From: Saccharibacillus qingshengii
GTDB taxonomy: Bacteria; Bacillota; Bacilli; Paenibacillales; Paenibacillaceae
Assembly: GCF_013185195.1 (NCBI RefSeq)
Contig: NZ_JAAZWC010000003.1
Span: 186,001 to 250,000, forward strand
Length of the DNA stretch: 64,000 nucleotides
Direction of reading: 5' to 3'
Shown: positions 10,073 through 18,826 of the stretch, piece after piece
Layout: each line of letters starts with the position of its first letter
Numbering within the stretch: position 1 is the stretch's first letter
Notes under the pieces: generated by a model
What the model was told of the DNA's origin: nothing
The model's input: the letters and a program-made list of their open reading frames with translations, nothing else
Database searches by the model: none
Position numbers and translations under genes: made by a program

Positions 10073-11086
10073 ATGAGTTTTTTTCGTAAACTGAAAGAAA
10101 GCATTGCAGGCAAGACCGATTCGGTGACCAAGCAGTTCAAGGACGGTCTGGAGAAAACGCGCAAAGGGTTTGTCGAACGCGTCTCCAGTCTGATGGTCCG
10201 TCGGCGCAAGATCGACGAAGAGTTCTACGAAGAACTGGAAGAAATTCTGATCGGCGCGGACGTTGGCGTGAATACGGTGATGGAACTGATCGACGATCTT
10301 CGCGTCGAAGTCAAAAAGCGCCGCCTGAACGATGCCAGCGAACTGCGTCCCGTGCTGTCGGAGAAACTGGTCGAGCTGCTCCGCGGCGAAGAAGACAACT
10401 CTCTCAACATGAGCGCGGAAGGTCCTACGGTCATTTTGTTTGTCGGCGTCAACGGCGTGGGCAAGACGACAACGATCGGCAAACTCGCGCACAAATTCAA
10501 AAACGAAGGCAAAAAGGTGATCCTCGCGGCGGGCGATACGTTCCGTGCCGGCGCGATCGAGCAGCTTGAAGTTTGGGGTACCCGTACCGGCGTCGAAGTC
10601 ATCAAGCAGAACCCGGGCTCCGACCCGGCTGCGGTCATGTACGACGCCGTGCAGGCCGCCAAGCAGCGCCGCGCGGATGTGCTGATCTGCGACACCGCCG
10701 GACGGCTGCAGAACAAAAGCAACCTGATGGACGAGTTGAACAAAATTTTCCGCGTGATCCAGCGCGAGATCCCGGGTGCGCCGCACGAAGTGCTGATGGT
10801 GCTTGACGCGACGACCGGACAGAACGCGCTCAGTCAGGCCAAGCTGTTCGGCGAGAAAAGCGGCGTAACCGGGCTTGTGCTGACCAAACTCGACGGCACG
10901 GCCAAAGGCGGCATCGTCGTGGCGATCCGTCAGGAATTGAATATTCCCGTCAAACTGGTCGGTCTCGGCGAGAAAGTGGACGATCTGCAGGAGTTCGATT
11001 CGGAGCAGTTTGTCCATGCGCTGTTTGCCGGTCTGATCGAAGAAGAACTGGTAGACGAAAACGGAGAGCCGCAGCAGCCGGAATAA
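10073..11086 (+). CDS. ftsY: Signal recognition particle receptor FtsY
   Basis: FtsY is the membrane-associated GTPase that receives SRP-bound ribosomes. The 337-residue form has the short N-terminal region usual in Firmicutes, an N domain, and a G domain with GVNGVGKTTTIGKLA, the DTAGR motif, and TKLDGTAKGG. It lacks the long acidic A domain of E. coli. The neighbours smc upstream and ylxM-ffh downstream match the Bacillus order, except that an unrelated membrane-protein gene has entered between ftsY and ylxM. Confidence 0.97.
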   Translation: MSFFRKLKESIAGKTDSVTKQFKDGLEKTRKGFVERVSSLMVRRRKIDEEFYEELEEILIGADVGVNTVMELIDDLRVEVKKRRLNDASELRPVLSEKLVELLRGEEDNSLNMSAEGPTVILFVGVNGVGKTTTIGKLAHKFKNEGKKVILAAGDTFRAGAIEQLEVWGTRTGVEVIKQNPGSDPAAVMYDAVQAAKQRRADVLICDTAGRLQNKSNLMDELNKIFRVIQREIPGAPHEVLMVLDATTGQNALSQAKLFGEKSGVTGLVLTKLDGTAKGGIVVAIRQELNIPVKLVGLGEKVDDLQEFDSEQFVHALFAGLIEEELVDENGEPQQPE

Positions 11087-11173
11087 AGCGGGCTTATCGG
11101 GATAAAACCGTGACAAGCCGCCGACAATGTCGGATTTTCCGCGGTTTTCGGGCGTTGTATGCAGAAGGCGAAG

Positions 11174-11202
11174 TGGAAAACCGCGGCGGGAGCCGTTATA
11201 AT
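11174..11202 (+). promoter_or_regulatory. Probable sigma-A promoter for the hemolysin III-like gene
   Basis: TGGAAA (11174-11179, 4/6) and TATAAT (11197-11202) are separated by 17 bp, about 75 bp ahead of the ATG. It gives the inserted gene its own transcription start. Confidence 0.5.
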
Positions 11203-11276
11203 CGGAATATGATGTTTCTGAAAACAACGCAGCTGCGGTGAAAAGATTCATTTTTAAAAGAAGGAGGAATGTCTAC

Positions 11277-11918
11277 ATGGCCAATACGCATACGTATTCC
11301 CGCCGGGAAGAAGTCGCCAACGCCGTTACGCACGGGATCGGAGCCGCGCTTAGTATTGCCGCCCTGGTGCTGCTGATTGCTTTTGCAGTCGCAAAAGGCA
11401 ATGCCTGGCATGTGGTGAGCTTCACCATTTACGGGGCTACCATGCTGCTGCTCTATACAAGCTCGACTCTCGTGCACAGTTTCCGCGAAGGAAAGGTAAA
11501 AGACTTCTTCGAGTTCATGGACCATTCCTCTATCTATCTCTATATCGCGGGAACGTATACGCCGTTTATGCTGATCGCCGTTCGCGGAACGCTCGGCTGG
11601 ACAATCTTCGGTCTCGTATGGGGCATCGCAATCGGCGGCGTGGTGTTCAAAGCCTTTTTCGTGAAAAAGTTCCTGTTCATGTCCACGCTGTTCTATCTGC
11701 TGATGGGCTGGCTGATCGTGCTGGCATGGGGAGCGCTGACTCAGGCCATTCCTGCCACAGGCATTCATCTGCTCGTCGCAGGCGGCCTGATGTATACCGT
11801 AGGCACCGTGTTCTATGTATGGCGCGCTTTTCCGTTCCATCATGCGATCTGGCATCTGTTCGTACTGACAGGGAGTATCCTGCATTTCTTCTGCATTTTG
11901 ATGTATCTGCTGCCTTAA
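11277..11918 (+). CDS. Hemolysin III / PAQR-family membrane protein (YqfA/YplQ-like)
   Basis: This 213-residue integral membrane protein belongs to the hemolysin III family (PAQR superfamily). It opens with [19 protein letters not shown] and has the conserved [22 protein letters not shown] region and a C-terminal [16 protein letters not shown], whose His and Asp positions form the family's metal site. About seven hydrophobic segments cover the chain. The ATG at 11277 has AAGGAGG nine bases upstream; a GTG at 11238 is too early. The cellular role is uncertain, and hemolysis should not be assumed. It has its own promoter and terminator, so it looks like an insertion between ftsY and ylxM. Confidence 0.88.
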   Translation: MANTHTYSRREEVANAVTHGIGAALSIAALVLLIAFAVAKGNAWHVVSFTIYGATMLLLYTSSTLVHSFREGKVKDFFEFMDHSSIYLYIAGTYTPFMLIAVRGTLGWTIFGLVWGIAIGGVVFKAFFVKKFLFMSTLFYLLMGWLIVLAWGALTQAIPATGIHLLVAGGLMYTVGTVFYVWRAFPFHHAIWHLFVLTGSILHFFCILMYLLP

Positions 11919-11974
11919 TTCAGGCTTCGGATAAGCGGATCATCGGGATAGAAAATCGAATTCAAATAATCCTT

Positions 11975-12015
11975 GAAGATGTTAAGCGCAAGCGCTTGAC
12001 ATCTTCTTTTGTTTT
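11975..12015 (+). terminator. Terminator of the hemolysin III-like gene, overlapping the ylxM promoter
   Basis: GAAGATGTTAAGCGC pairs with GCGCTTGACATCTTC (one T-G wobble) with almost no loop, and TTTTGTTTT follows. The right arm contains the TTGACA box of the next promoter. Confidence 0.8.
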
Positions 12016-12024
12016 CGGTATGAT
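11996..12024 (+). promoter_or_regulatory. Sigma-A promoter for ylxM-ffh
   Basis: TTGACA (11996-12001) and TATGAT (12019-12024) with a 17-bp spacer make a near-consensus promoter about 56 bp ahead of ylxM. The -35 box is embedded in the right arm of the preceding terminator hairpin. Confidence 0.8.
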
Positions 12025-12079
12025 AGGGAACGTTGATCGATGTGTAAAGTGTTTCGCCTTGACGAGAGGAGCATTCCGG

Positions 12080-12436
12080 ATGAGCCAAGACAATCGTCTG
12101 GAAAAGACGAATCGAATCAATCTGCTGTTCGCTTTCTATGAGCGATTGCTGACGGAGAAACAGCAGACCTTTCTCAAGTATTATTTCCATGACGACTTCT
12201 CGCTCGGCGAGATCGCCGCGGAATTCGAAATCAGCCGCCAGGCGGTGTACGAGCATATCAAGCGGGCGGAACAGACGCTTGAGAATTACGAAGCGAAGCT
12301 GGAACTGCTGCAGCGGCACGAGAGCCGGATGCAGACGATTCGGGAACTGGAAGCTTTGTCGTTCGACGACAAGCTGCCGGAAGAAACGCGCCGAACACTC
12401 GGAATCCTTTCCGAGAAGCTGCAGGCTCTGGAGTAG
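12080..12436 (+). CDS. ylxM: YlxM/p13-like helix-turn-helix protein, SRP-associated
   Basis: This 118-residue protein of the UPF0122/YlxM family has an N-terminal helix-turn-helix resembling sigma region 4 ([20 protein letters not shown] through [14 protein letters not shown]) and a helical C-terminal half. YlxM is nearly always next to ffh, and in Streptococcus it is reported to affect SRP GTPase activity. Whether it also binds DNA is unknown. The ATG at 12080 follows GAGAGGA. A longer in-frame reading from 11618 overlaps the upstream gene and its terminator and is rejected. Confidence 0.9.
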   Translation: MSQDNRLEKTNRINLLFAFYERLLTEKQQTFLKYYFHDDFSLGEIAAEFEISRQAVYEHIKRAEQTLENYEAKLELLQRHESRMQTIRELEALSFDDKLPEETRRTLGILSEKLQALE

Positions 12437-12460
12437 CGGAGCACGCGCAATCCCGCGAAT

Positions 12461-12490
12461 TCGATAAATGAATGCCTTTCGATATATAAT
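12461..12490 (+). promoter_or_regulatory. Possible additional promoter for ffh
   Basis: A perfect TATAAT lies at 12485-12490 and a 4/6 -35 match, TCGATA, at 12461-12466, with an 18-bp spacer, in the 86-bp gap between ylxM and ffh. The weak -35 makes this tentative. Confidence 0.35.
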
Positions 12491-12522
12491 AGTAGAGAAG
12501 TGATCGAAACGGGGGTGAACCT

Positions 12523-13902
12523 ATGGCATTTGAAGGATTGACAACAAGGCTGCAGAACGTTTTCGGCAAACTTCGGGGCAAAGGCAAAGTATCCGAAGAA
12601 GACGTCAACGATGCGATGCGCGAAGTGCGTCTGGCTCTGCTGGAGGCGGACGTCAACTTCAAGGTCGTCAAGGACTTCATCGGCAAAGTAAAAGAAAAAG
12701 CACTCGGCAAGGAAGTCACCGAGAGCTTTACGCCGGGCATGGTCATCATCGATATCGTCAACAAAGAACTGACGGATCTGATGGGCGGCACACAGTCCAA
12801 ACTGAACAAAAACACCCGGCCGCCAACGGTTATCATGATGGCCGGTTTGCAGGGCGCCGGTAAAACGACGACGACCGGCAAGCTTGCGAAAATGCTGCAG
12901 AAGCAGGGAAGCCGGCCGTTGATGGTCGCAGGCGATATTTACCGTCCTGCGGCGATCAAACAGCTTCAGGTGCTCGGCGAGCAGCTGAACGTTCCGGTCT
13001 TCTCGCTGGGCGACCAGGTCAGCCCGGTCGAGATTGCCCGCAAGGGCCTGCAGGAAGCCAAAGACAAAGGCCATGACTACGTCATCATCGATACGGCAGG
13101 CCGCCTGCATATCGACGAAGACCTCATGGACGAGCTGAAGCAGATCCATACGGAGACGAAGCCGGATGAAGTGCTGCTGGTCGTGGATGCCATGACCGGT
13201 CAGGACGCCGTCAACGTCGCTCAGAGCTTCAACGAACAGCTGTCATTGACCGGAGTCGTGCTCACCAAGCTCGACGGCGATACACGCGGCGGTGCCGCAT
13301 TGTCCGTCAAAGCCGTGACCGGCTGTCCGATCAAGTTCATCTCGCTCGGCGAGAAATTGGACGCGCTCGAGCCGTTCCACCCGGAGCGGATGGCTTCGCG
13401 AATTCTCGGGATGGGCGACATGCTGTCGCTGATCGAGAAAGCGCAGGCCGGAATCGACGAGAACAAGGCGAAGGAAATGGAGCGCAAAATGCGCAACGCG
13501 GAATTCACCTTCGACGATTTCCTCGAGCAGATGGAGCAGGTCAAGCAGCTTGGCCCGCTGGATCAGATCATGGATATGATCCCGGGCATGAACAAGATGA
13601 AACAGAAGACCGACCTCAAAGTCGATGACAAACAGGTCGGTCGGATCGAAGCGATCGTGCACTCGATGACGAGCGTGGAGAAACAGACGCCGGACATCAT
13701 CAACTACAGCCGTCGCAAGCGGATTGCGGCAGGCAGCGGAACGTCGCTTGCCGAAGTCAACCGCTTGATCAAGCAGTTCGACGAGATGAAGAAGATGATG
13801 AAGCAGCTCTCGGGGATGATGGATCCCAAGGGCGGCGGCAAGAACAAAGCCATGAAACAGATGCAAAAGATGAGTAAGGGCATGCGTTTCCCGTTCCGTT
13901 AA
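12523..13902 (+). CDS. ffh: Signal recognition particle protein Ffh
   Basis: Ffh is the protein subunit of SRP; it binds signal sequences and 4.5S/6S RNA. The 459-residue product shows an N domain starting MAFEGLTTRLQNVFGKLRG, a G domain with GLQGAGKTTTTGKLA, DTAGRLHID and TKLDGDTRGG, and a Met-rich M domain from about residue 300 (MEQVKQLGPLDQIMDMIPG). The M domain contains the RNA-binding RRKRIAAGSGTS motif. It forms a unit with ylxM and is followed by rpsP. Confidence 0.98.
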   Translation: MAFEGLTTRLQNVFGKLRGKGKVSEEDVNDAMREVRLALLEADVNFKVVKDFIGKVKEKALGKEVTESFTPGMVIIDIVNKELTDLMGGTQSKLNKNTRPPTVIMMAGLQGAGKTTTTGKLAKMLQKQGSRPLMVAGDIYRPAAIKQLQVLGEQLNVPVFSLGDQVSPVEIARKGLQEAKDKGHDYVIIDTAGRLHIDEDLMDELKQIHTETKPDEVLLVVDAMTGQDAVNVAQSFNEQLSLTGVVLTKLDGDTRGGAALSVKAVTGCPIKFISLGEKLDALEPFHPERMASRILGMGDMLSLIEKAQAGIDENKAKEMERKMRNAEFTFDDFLEQMEQVKQLGPLDQIMDMIPGMNKMKQKTDLKVDDKQVGRIEAIVHSMTSVEKQTPDIINYSRRKRIAAGSGTSLAEVNRLIKQFDEMKKMMKQLSGMMDPKGGGKNKAMKQMQKMSKGMRFPFR

Positions 13903-13966
13903 GCCGGAAGTGAAGCGATTAGCATAAAGCCTTAAAGCAGTTTATTTCTTGAAGGAGGTGATTTTC

Positions 13967-14239
13967 GTGGCAACTCGCATTCGTCTGAAGCGTATGGGCG
14001 CTCATAAAGCTCCTTTCTATCGTATCGTGGTATCGGATTCCCGTTCCCCGCGTGATGGACGCTTTATCGAGGAGATTGGTTACTACAACCCGGTCGCAGA
14101 ACCGCAAGTAGTAAGCATCAACGAAGAAAAAGCATTGGCATGGCTGCAAACCGGCGCGCAAGCGTCCGATACCGTTCGCAACCTGCTGAGCAAAGCCGGA
14201 ATCATGAAGAAATTCCATGAATCCAAACTGCAAAAATAA
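13967..14239 (+). CDS. rpsP: 30S ribosomal protein S16
   Basis: This 90-residue S16 begins with GTG ([22 protein letters not shown]) eight bases after a strong GAAGGAGGTG. It has the [15 protein letters not shown] block typical of the family. An upstream TTG would be in the ribosome site itself. It lies 64 bp after ffh and heads the rpsP-khpA-rimM-trmD series. Confidence 0.97.
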   Translation: MATRIRLKRMGAHKAPFYRIVVSDSRSPRDGRFIEEIGYYNPVAEPQVVSINEEKALAWLQTGAQASDTVRNLLSKAGIMKKFHESKLQK

Positions 14240-14262
14240 GACAGTGACGCGGAGGGGTTGAC

Positions 14263-14493
14263 GTGGAACAGTTAGTAGCGGTTATCGCAAAAGCTTTGGT
14301 CGATCATCCGGAAGATGTTGCAGTCCGTACCGTAGAGAAAGAGTCCTTGGTCGTATACGAACTTTCCGTGCATCCCGATGACGTAGGCAAGATCATCGGG
14401 AAGCAGGGGCGGATCGCCAAGGCGCTGCGTACGGTTGTAGCATCGGCAGCAGTCAAACTGGACAAGCGGGTAACCGTGGATATCCAGTCTTAA
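14263..14493 (+). CDS. khpA: KH-domain RNA-binding protein KhpA (YlqC)
   Basis: This 76-residue single KH domain has the GxxG loop within GKIIGKQGRIAKALR. KhpA pairs with KhpB (Jag/EloR) in Firmicutes and binds many RNAs, with effects on cell elongation. Start is GTG after GGAGGGG. The position between rpsP and rimM is the canonical ylqC locus. Confidence 0.93.
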   Translation: MEQLVAVIAKALVDHPEDVAVRTVEKESLVVYELSVHPDDVGKIIGKQGRIAKALRTVVASAAVKLDKRVTVDIQS

Positions 14494-14546
14494 AAGGGAG
14501 AGTTCGGTGCGGCAGCGTATCCGAAGCCTCTCCGGTCTTAAAGATA

Positions 14547-14590
14547 TACGAAAAGGGGTTAGGAGGTTTTCTTCCTAGCCCCTTTTCGTA
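14547..14590 (+). terminator. Long hairpin between khpA and rimM
   Basis: TACGAAAAGGGGTTAGG pairs over 17 bp, with one wobble, with CCTAGCCCCTTTTCGTA around a 10-base loop. It looks like a terminator stem but has no T-tract after it, so it may instead be an mRNA processing or stabilising element. A TATAAT (14626-14631) lies between the hairpin and rimM but has a poor -35. Confidence 0.5.
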
Positions 14591-14674
14591 CATGGTCAAG
14601 ACTTTCCCGGCTAACGCCGCCCCTATATAATGAAAGAAAACTCCAGACCAGAACCGAAAGGACAGAACCCAACC

Positions 14675-15208
14675 ATGAATCCGAATACCCAACCCGAATT
14701 TTTGAGTGTAGGCAAGATTGCCAATACGCACGGCATACGCGGAGAATTGAAAATTTTTCCGTTTACCGATTTTCCTGAAATCCGTTTTGCCCAAGGCAAA
14801 CAGCTTCTGCTGATTTCGCCGGAAGACGGATCGATACTGAAAGTGAAAATCGTAGGCTCCCGCGAGCAGAAGAATGTCTACGTCGTCAAACTGGACGGCT
14901 ACGATAACATCAACCAGGTTGAGAAATACAAAGGCTGGGACGTTAAAGTACCAAAAGACGAAGCGGTCGAAGCCGAAGAAAACGCGTATTATTTCCATGA
15001 AATCATGGGCTGCAAAGTGTTGAACGAAGCAGGCGAAGAATTGGGTCAGATTACCGATATTTTGACGCCGGGTGCCAATGATGTATGGGTAGTGAAAACA
15101 AAAGGCGGCAAAGAGCTGCTGATTCCGTTTATCGAAGATATCGTGAAAGACGTCAATATTGCCGAAAAAACGATACGGATCGAAGTCATGGAAGGACTGC
15201 TTGACTGA
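14675..15208 (+). CDS. rimM: Ribosome maturation factor RimM
   Basis: RimM binds S19 and assists maturation of the 30S head. The 177-residue protein has the N-terminal [21 protein letters not shown] motif and a C-terminal PRC-barrel half ([11 protein letters not shown] to [13 protein letters not shown]). ATG 14675 gives a family-like length; an earlier ATG at 14630 would fall directly on the putative -10 region. The ribosome site (GAAAGGAC) is weak and distant. The last base overlaps the trmD start. Confidence 0.95.
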   Translation: MNPNTQPEFLSVGKIANTHGIRGELKIFPFTDFPEIRFAQGKQLLLISPEDGSILKVKIVGSREQKNVYVVKLDGYDNINQVEKYKGWDVKVPKDEAVEAEENAYYFHEIMGCKVLNEAGEELGQITDILTPGANDVWVVKTKGGKELLIPFIEDIVKDVNIAEKTIRIEVMEGLLD

Positions 15209-16068
15209 TGCGGATCGACGTACTCACTTTGTTTCCGGAAATGTTCGAAGGCGTCTTCGGTGCCAGTATTCTCGGCAAAGCCAGAGACAAAGGCCTGGTG
15301 AAGCTGTCGGCCGTGAATTTCCGCGATTATTCCACCAATAAGCACGGACAGGTCGACGATACGCCTTACGGCGGAGGCGGAGGCATGGTGCTCAAGCCCG
15401 AGCCGATTTTTGCCGCGGTCGAAGATCTGCTGAGCCGACCGGAATTGGCGGCAGACGCCGCTTCTTCGGCCAGTGCGGATCGGACGGGAGAAGCGCCGGC
15501 AGCCGCGTCTGCATCTGAAGAATCGTTATCCGCTTCCGCCGCTTCAGGTTCCCGGCCCCGGATCGTTCTGCTTTGTCCGCAGGGCGAGACGTTCACCCAA
15601 CAGAAAGCGGAAGAGTTTGCCCGGGAAGATCATCTTATTTTTATCTGCGGTCATTATGAAGGATACGACGAGCGTATCCGGATCGGACTTGTGACGGACG
15701 AAATTTCGATCGGCGACTATGTACTGACAGGCGGAGAACTGCCGGCCATGGTCATGATCGACAGTACCGTGCGTCTGCTGCCCGGCGTGCTCGGCAACGA
15801 GAACAGCGCGATCACGGACTCGTTCAGCACCGGACTGCTAGAATATCCGCATTACACCCGGCCGACCGAATTCCGGGGGATGCAGGTCCCGGATGTTCTG
15901 CTGTCCGGACACCACGCCCATATCGAAGCCTGGCGGCGGCGCGAATCGCTGCGGCGTACCCTGCAGCGCCGTCCGGAGCTGCTCGATCGCCTGACGTTGA
16001 CGAAGCAGGAACAGAAGTGGCTGGAAGAACTCAAACGCGAAGAAGCTTCTTCGGTTACGACCGATTAA
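15208..16068 (+). CDS. trmD: tRNA (guanine37-N1)-methyltransferase TrmD
   Basis: TrmD makes m1G37 in tRNAs to prevent +1 frameshifting. The 286-residue product has the N-terminal [30 protein letters not shown], and the trefoil-knot SAM site segments [22 protein letters not shown] and [15 protein letters not shown]. It is about 40 residues longer than the roughly 243-residue B. subtilis enzyme. The extra length is an Ala/Ser-rich insertion at about residues 80-114, before the [11 protein letters not shown] strand. It overlaps the rimM stop by one base (TGATG) and is followed by a terminator. Confidence 0.96.
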   Translation: MRIDVLTLFPEMFEGVFGASILGKARDKGLVKLSAVNFRDYSTNKHGQVDDTPYGGGGGMVLKPEPIFAAVEDLLSRPELAADAASSASADRTGEAPAAASASEESLSASAASGSRPRIVLLCPQGETFTQQKAEEFAREDHLIFICGHYEGYDERIRIGLVTDEISIGDYVLTGGELPAMVMIDSTVRLLPGVLGNENSAITDSFSTGLLEYPHYTRPTEFRGMQVPDVLLSGHHAHIEAWRRRESLRRTLQRRPELLDRLTLTKQEQKWLEELKREEASSVTTD

Positions 16069-16100
16069 AGACCGGATTCACCCGATAGAAGAAATGCCCG

Positions 16101-16131
16101 GAGCGCCGCAGGATTTGCGGCGCTCTTTTTT
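16101..16131 (+). terminator. Intrinsic terminator after trmD
   Basis: A perfect 10-bp stem, GAGCGCCGCA with TGCGGCGCTC, a 5-base loop, and a T6 tract. Confidence 0.92.
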
Positions 16132-16246
16132 GCGCGGAAAATGCTAAACTGGAAGGGACAGCCGCTCCCAAAAAGGTTACATAAGAAAAGAACGCAGGAA
16201 CGGGGTCCCGGCGGCGATAGAGAAAAAAGAAAGGAAGGAACTTACC

Positions 16247-18634
16247 ATGGGAAGAAAACGCATAGAAAAGGTTCTGCCTGCACTGTTTGCGGTCCTGCTG
16301 CTGTTTGCCTTGGCGCTGCCGATAACCGCTGCAGCTCCCCAAAAAAGCGGCATCATCACCGATGAAGCGAATCTGTTCACCACAAACGAGAAGCGGCAGC
16401 TGGAAAAAGAACTGTCGAACGGATCGCGTCCGATTTATGTACTGACGGAAAGCGGGTTGAGTGAAAGCGAAGGCTCAAGATTATCGGCTGAAACGTATGA
16501 CAGCTGGGGGCTGGGCAAAAACGAGCTGCTGCTTGTGATCGTGAGCGATCCCAATTCGGTTCACTTGGAAATGGGCAGCGGAGGCAAGAACGAAGCGCAG
16601 CGGATTCTCGACCGGTATTTCGTTCCGGAAGCGAGCAGAAACGGGCCGGCTGCCGGTGCGCTTGCCGTTGCCGAGTATATCAACGGAAACGGAGCATCCG
16701 GCGGATTCCTGGCGGGAGGAGGATGGTTGTACGCGATTCTTGCCCTGGGTGTCCTCGGAATCGTGTTATATATCCCTTTCAGTATGTATCGCGCGGGTTC
16801 GCAGGTGAAAAAGCGTGCCGGAGAGCTGAAGCAGCGCCAGCAGAAAGCCTCGGCCGTCGTGGACGGTATTATGCTGTCGGATCTGTTCCGCGAAGTCGAG
16901 ATGGGCTTTGTGCAGGGCAAGACGCTGAAGGAAGCGGAAGAGATCAGCCGGGGAACGGTTGAACTGCATCAGGCGGGCGGAGAACTGGCTTCGCGCCTCG
17001 AAGAGTTTCGGCCGGGAACATTTGCTTCCGGGGCCCAGCGCAAGCGTTTGGATACGCTGACTCTCGAAGTCGGGACATGGGAAGACAAGATCGGAGCGCT
17101 GAACGAACGCTACGAGCTCGCTGCGGCAAGTTTTGCGGATGTGCGGCGCCGGGTAAGCGAAGGCAAGATCCTTGCCGAAGAGACGCGCCGGAAACTTGAG
17201 AAGCTGCGCGAGGAAACCGGCTATCCGCTGGATGTCCTCCAGCGTGAATTCGAGGGTGCGTCGGCGCTGCTTGCACAGGCGGATGGCCTGGACGAGTTCG
17301 ATGTGATGCAGGCAGCCGCACCAGCGGAACAGGCGGCAGCCAAACTGCAGGAAGTGTCCGGCAGTCTGGGAACGCTGAGCGCCATCGCAGCGCAAGCTCC
17401 GCATTGGCCCGAGCGGATCGTCCGTATGGAGCGCGAACTTCGCCCGGTCGTGGAGCGCGAAGAGTTGAAGCTGACCGAAGAAGATCCGTTCCGGGTATTG
17501 AGCGAAGCGGGCGGCGAGACGGAGCGGCTGCAGGGTCTGATCCGATCCGGGGATGTACCGGCAGCCCAAGCGTGTGCGCAGGGAATTGCCGCAAGGATCG
17601 AAGAAGCGAAGCAGATAGTGAACCGTCGTCTGGAGAGCCGGACTTCGTCTGCGGAATCGCTGCGGGATGCGGAAGTGCTGCTGCAGGAAGTCGAAGCGTT
17701 CGAACCGCGGTACGAGCAGGGGCTGGCGCAGCTGCGCAGCCGGTATGCCGAATCCCACTTGGATTCGCAGCGCCGCCGCCAAGAAGAGATTGTCCAAGCG
17801 GCGGAAGAGATTCGGCGTCTGCTGCCGGAAATCCGCTCGGCACTCAACCCGCAGGTCCAATATTACAAAGCCGCACGGGAAAAAAGCGACCGGGTCGACG
17901 AACGGACCGCGCGTTCGCGCGAGCTGATGCGCGACGCTTTGGGTTATGCCGAAGAGCTGGAAGCACAGCACCGGGCGGCGCAGCAGCGGTTTGAAGGAGC
18001 GCGCAGCGTTTTCCGCCAGGCGGGTGCGTCGTATCGGTCAATGGGCGTGAGGATGCCGGAATACGAACGGGTCCTGGATACCGCCGAATCCGGCGGCGAA
18101 GACGTATCGGCCGCGCTGCAGCGCGTACCGGTCGATCTGCTGCAAACGGAGCCCCTGCTGGCCGCCTATGAGCGCAATGCGGCAGATTTTGCCCGGCATA
18201 TCCGTGAATTGGAACAGCAAAGGAACGAAGCCATTCGGCAGTTGGAGCAGCTGAACGGGGAGTTCCTCGGCCGCGAACCGTCTTATCGCCGGTATCTCCA
18301 GACCCGTTCGTATATCGGGCGGTACGAAGCTTTTGAGTCGGAGGCGCGGAGACAGATCGCGGAAGGGCGGTTTGACGAAGCAGCCTCTCAAACGGCTTAT
18401 GCCCGGCAGGTGTTCGACGAGATGGAACGGGACTATCGAACAGCCGTCCAGCGTGCGAATACGAGCAGCCGGGGAGGCGGAGGTTTTGGAGGAGGTCTGG
18501 GAGGCGGTTCGGGCGGCCGCAGCGGTGGCGGCCGTTCTTCGGGCAGTTCCAGCTGGGGAGGCGGACGCTCCAGCGGATCTTCTTCCTGGGGCAAAGGAGG
18601 CGGAGGGCGTTCATCGGGTTCTTCCAAGTGGTAG
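16247..18634 (+). CDS. Large TPM-domain (YgcG/DUF477) membrane protein with coiled coils and Gly/Ser-rich tail
   Basis: This 795-residue protein has a signal peptide (about residues 1-29, ending ITAAA), then an extracytoplasmic TPM domain (about 32-150: GIITDEANLFTTNEKRQLEK onward). A membrane helix follows around 158-180, then a very long helical, Glu/Arg/Ala-rich region to about 730. The C-terminus is GGGFGGGLGGGSGG followed by three GGRSSGSS-type repeats ending in Trp. TPM proteins are linked to membrane protein quality control or to surface functions, and the exact role here is unknown. The topology implies that the long coiled part is cytoplasmic. It sits alone between the trmD terminator and the rplS promoter, so it interrupts the usual trmD-rplS arrangement. 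The ATG follows AAGGAAGGA. Confidence 0.82.
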   Translation: MGRKRIEKVLPALFAVLLLFALALPITAAAPQKSGIITDEANLFTTNEKRQLEKELSNGSRPIYVLTESGLSESEGSRLSAETYDSWGLGKNELLLVIVSDPNSVHLEMGSGGKNEAQRILDRYFVPEASRNGPAAGALAVAEYINGNGASGGFLAGGGWLYAILALGVLGIVLYIPFSMYRAGSQVKKRAGELKQRQQKASAVVDGIMLSDLFREVEMGFVQGKTLKEAEEISRGTVELHQAGGELASRLEEFRPGTFASGAQRKRLDTLTLEVGTWEDKIGALNERYELAAASFADVRRRVSEGKILAEETRRKLEKLREETGYPLDVLQREFEGASALLAQADGLDEFDVMQAAAPAEQAAAKLQEVSGSLGTLSAIAAQAPHWPERIVRMERELRPVVEREELKLTEEDPFRVLSEAGGETERLQGLIRSGDVPAAQACAQGIAARIEEAKQIVNRRLESRTSSAESLRDAEVLLQEVEAFEPRYEQGLAQLRSRYAESHLDSQRRRQEEIVQAAEEIRRLLPEIRSALNPQVQYYKAAREKSDRVDERTARSRELMRDALGYAEELEAQHRAAQQRFEGARSVFRQAGASYRSMGVRMPEYERVLDTAESGGEDVSAALQRVPVDLLQTEPLLAAYERNAADFARHIRELEQQRNEAIRQLEQLNGEFLGREPSYRRYLQTRSYIGRYEAFESEARRQIAEGRFDEAASQTAYARQVFDEMERDYRTAVQRANTSSRGGGGFGGGLGGGSGGRSGGGRSSGSSSWGGGRSSGSSSWGKGGGGRSSGSSKW

Positions 18635-18699
18635 CGAGCTCTGCAGGGGCTTTTCCGAATAATCGATTTGTTAAAAAAGAAAAAGTTTGCATTAATCTA

Positions 18700-18729
18700 T
18701 TGCCTTTTTGCCTGTATACATGGTAAAAT
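18700..18729 (+). promoter_or_regulatory. Probable sigma-A promoter for rplS
   Basis: TTGCCT (18700-18705) and TAAAAT (18724-18729) are separated by 18 bp, about 100 bp ahead of the rplS ATG, in an AT-rich stretch. Confidence 0.5.
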
Positions 18730-18734
18730 CAATC

Positions 18735-18826
18735 CGTTGTGTAATCTTGCGGTCCTCTGCGAATGATGAGGCGGAAATTTTTCCGAAGAAGACGTACGAA
18801 CGCATGTGTGGAAGGAGGAAACAAAC
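18735..18826 (+). promoter_or_regulatory. Possible L19 ribosomal protein leader
   Basis: The roughly 90-nt 5' UTR between the promoter and rplS contains short pairing elements (CCTC with GAGG; GGAAA with TTTCC). A structured L19 leader is known upstream of rplS in low-GC Gram-positives. I base this on position and weak pairing only, and a covariance-model search is needed to confirm it. Confidence 0.35.
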
